Shown: positions 22,913 through 24,085 of the stretch, piece by piece
How the letters are laid out: each line of letters begins with the position of its first letter
How positions within the stretch are numbered: position 1 is the first letter of the stretch
Assembly: GCA_038040395.1 (NCBI GenBank)
Contig: JBBPIJ010000024.1
Location: 1-24,085, forward strand
DNA: 24,085 bases
Reading direction: 5' to 3'
DNA from: VAXT01 sp038040395
GTDB lineage: Bacteria > Actinomycetota > Thermoleophilia > Gaiellales > Gaiellaceae
The notes under the pieces: model-generated
Database searches by the model: none
Told to the model about the DNA's origin: nothing
The model's input: only the letters and a program-made list of their open reading frames with translations
Program-made: the position numbers and the translations under genes

Positions 22913-23152
22913 ATGAAGCCTGTGCTTTTCATTACTGCTCTCGTCCTCATGCTCGCAGCGCTCGCGGCCCTCTACTCCGCAGGGCCCGAAACCAAGGCGA
23001 CGAATAGGCCGTGCGCAGCCTCGTCGGGCTCTGGCCGCGGCGGGGGGCGGAGTAACAATCTCCCGTCCTGCGCTTACGAGCGCACGAGTGCGTTTGAGCG
23101 CGTCAAGGGCGGGTTCACCGAGCTGCACGACGCGCACAACCCCCATCGTTAG
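22913..23152 (+). CDS. Small membrane peptide, 79 aa, possibly degraded
   Basis: MKPVLFITALVLMLAALAAL then YSAGPETKATNRP: a single N-terminal membrane helix or signal. The remaining 45 residues (Ser/Gly/Arg-rich, then ERTSAFERVKGGFTELHDAH) have no recognisable fold and look less coding. The ATG at 22913 lies 4 bp after the stop of the Asp-box gene, so co-translation is likely. The 3' part may be frameshifted or fused to foreign sequence. The family is not recognised. Confidence 0.45.
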   Translation: MKPVLFITALVLMLAALAALYSAGPETKATNRPCAASSGSGRGGGRSNNLPSCAYERTSAFERVKGGFTELHDAHNPHR

Positions 23153-23172
23153 GCGCTGCCCGGCGACGCCGC

Positions 23173-23829
23173 CTAGGACGTGTCGCAGCAGCCCTTGCCC
23201 CGCCAACTCTCGATGCCTTCACGAGTGGCAACGCCCGCAATCACAAGTGCGGCGGCGGGGTCGGCCCACCACCAACCAAGTACGGCGTTCGCAAGCAGGC
23301 CGATCAACAGAGCAATCGCGAGATACGCACAAAGCTGGGTCTGCGATGCCTCCTTCACCGTTGCCGCCGAGTGGAGCTTGTTCCCGATGCCTCGCTTCGC
23401 GTACGCGAGCAGTGGCATCGTCGGGATGGTGAAGGCAGCCAGCCCGATCCCGAGCCAGCTTGCATCCGGCTCATGCCCTCCGACGAGACTGCGGATCGAC
23501 TGCACCCCGACGTAGGCGGCGAGCACGAAGAAGCTCCCGGCAATCATTTGTTGTGCCCGGCGCTCAGCCGAAGCCGAGCCGATGCGAAGACCCGTGAACA
23601 GCCACAGCACAACGAACCCCGCTAGCGCCTCGATCAAGCTGTCGGCACCGAACCCGATCAAGGCGATGGAGCCTGCCGCAATCCCAGCGATCAGCGCGAT
23701 GGCGAACTCAACGAAGTGATAGGCGATCCCGCCCCAGGCGAGCAGCCGAGCCTGCCGCTCAAGGCGAGTACGCTCGGGCGTGGACACCTGCGGAGTCAAC
23801 TTGACGACAGGGAGGGCGCTTTCGCTCAT
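23173..23829 (-). CDS. CDF-like cation transporter, 218 aa
   Basis: About five to six hydrophobic helices: AYHFVEFAIALIAGIAAGSI, ALIGFGADSLIEALAGFVVL, SFFVLAAYVGVQSI, WLGIGLAAFTIPTMPLLAYA, AYLAIALLIGLLANAVLGWW and ADPAAALVIAGVA. GFGADSLIE and WADPAAAL are the CDF metal-site regions (helices II and V); a GxGxDS version replaces the common HxxxD form. The large cytoplasmic C-terminal CDF domain is missing and the protein ends in GKGCCDTS, a short Cys-pair tail; compact CDF-like transporters of this size are known. Heavy-metal export is likely. A 3' fragment of a paralogue sits at 21772. Confidence 0.85.
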   Translation of the reverse strand: MSESALPVVKLTPQVSTPERTRLERQARLLAWGGIAYHFVEFAIALIAGIAAGSIALIGFGADSLIEALAGFVVLWLFTGLRIGSASAERRAQQMIAGSFFVLAAYVGVQSIRSLVGGHEPDASWLGIGLAAFTIPTMPLLAYAKRGIGNKLHSAATVKEASQTQLCAYLAIALLIGLLANAVLGWWWADPAAALVIAGVATREGIESWRGKGCCDTS

Positions 23830-23839
23830 GACATGAGCG
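23823..23839. promoter_or_regulatory. Perfect palindrome over the cation-transporter start codon
   Basis: CGCTCATG-A-CATGAGCG is an 8-bp perfect inverted repeat with one central base, spanning the ATG (23829-23827) of the transporter gene. It could be an operator or an mRNA hairpin limiting initiation. No regulator gene is next to it. Confidence 0.35.
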
Positions 23840-23946
23840 TATCCCCGCTTCCTAGGCGCGGGCTGTTTCGGACGTGGTAGCGCCTGCTTGGCTAGGCACT
23901 CGTCACAAGTGAGGCCATCCGCGCGGGTTTCCAGCCCGGCTCGCCG

Positions 23947-24085
23947 TCAGTAGCTGAATACGGTCGCTCCTTCTCCGATCCACTCCCAGAGCGGCGTCGC
24001 GCCGGCGAGCTTCGCATTCGGGACGAGGTTGGCCTCGTCCAGCTTCTTCGTGTTGAAACAGATCGGACAGGTGAGGAGCTCGCCA
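23947..24085 (-). CDS. DsrE-family protein, C-terminal part (cut by the window edge)
   Basis: The minus strand is open from the window end to TGA at 23949-23947 and encodes GELLTCPICFNTKKLDEANL, then VPNAKLAGATPLWEWIGEGA and TVFSY. The CPxC-type cysteine pair, followed by a loop and the segment LAGATPLWEW with its terminal TVFSY, is typical of the C-terminus of DsrE/DsrF-like sulfur-relay proteins. The first part lies outside the window. It is upstream of the cation transporter on the same strand, 117 bp away, and may be co-transcribed with it. Confidence 0.75.
   Translation of the reverse strand, partial: GELLTCPICFNTKKLDEANLVPNAKLAGATPLWEWIGEGATVFSY

Noticed and set aside
23125..23165. GTTAGGC in CATCGTTAGGCGCTGCC as a possible integron attC core
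   Set aside because: Only one core-like heptamer; no matching RYYYAAC partner or long imperfect inverted repeat could be found.

Overview
The window is high-GC DNA (clearly above 60% by eye) with many GTG starts, tightly spaced operons and proteins typical of soil actinobacteria. These include an MFS transporter with a cyclic-nucleotide-binding tail, a cyclase-ATPase regulator, a fused homocysteine methyltransferase/MTHFR and an F510_1955-type Asp-box protein. I infer a member of the Actinomycetota, plausibly class Thermoleophilia, probably a metagenome-assembled scaffold because it holds a run of exactly 100 Ns. The taxonomy is inference from gene content only.

Layout. 1-2828: the tail of one gene, then two secreted proteins (an unrecognised 561-aa protein and a TolB-like PD40 propeller) separated by a strong hairpin. 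2829-3748: mostly non-genic, with decayed coding remnants. 3749-5517: a BolA-monothiol glutaredoxin fusion, a SAM methyltransferase, and a convergent cluster of small genes (SHOCT domain, signal-peptide fragment, 76-aa protein) that looks partly frameshifted. 5518-6344: nearly gene-free, ending in a 44-bp 3' fragment of a tRNA-Lys gene preceded by GTTGCAAC-type repeats. 6345-9303: GFA-family protein, a MobA-like nucleotidyltransferase coupled to the MFS-cNMP-binding gene, and a small protein made of NAER repeats. 9338-12602 (minus strand): a co-directional run of a small protein, ECF sigma factor, small partner, formimino-THF cyclodeaminase, intracellular subtilase and GAF protein. 12706-14290: an SDR reductase, then a 119-bp tandem repeat broken by the assembly gap and further hairpins. 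14295-16699: a SAM riboswitch, a 15-codon leader ORF, the methionine-synthesis fusion enzyme and an NTF2-like protein.

The most interesting region is 16717-21761. An intact tRNA-Asp gene is followed by two further exact 42-bp copies of its 3' end, at 18645 and 21720. Each copy is preceded by a conserved 126-bp block, so the two blocks align without gaps over 168 bp. Each block starts with a short coding remnant (WNAFGTQR-stop or WNGYGTQR-stop) and contains two arm-site-like direct repeats 62 bp apart. The three tRNA ends delimit two modules of about 1.9 and 3.1 kb. Each module carries one full-length gene (an RTX-type secreted protein; a cyclase-STAND ATPase-TPR regulator) and no recombinase gene. 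I read this as a tandem array of tRNA-targeting integrative modules whose integrase was lost or acts in trans. Just beyond the third site lies a 46-bp fragment matching the 3' end of the cation-efflux gene that sits intact 1.4 kb away, which points to further rearrangement at the boundary. The tRNA-Lys fragment at 6241 suggests a second, unrelated integration scar.

The right end (21955-24085) holds an Asp-box sialidase-like protein, a small membrane peptide, a CDF-type cation transporter and the end of a DsrE-family gene, consistent with a metal or sulfur stress locus.
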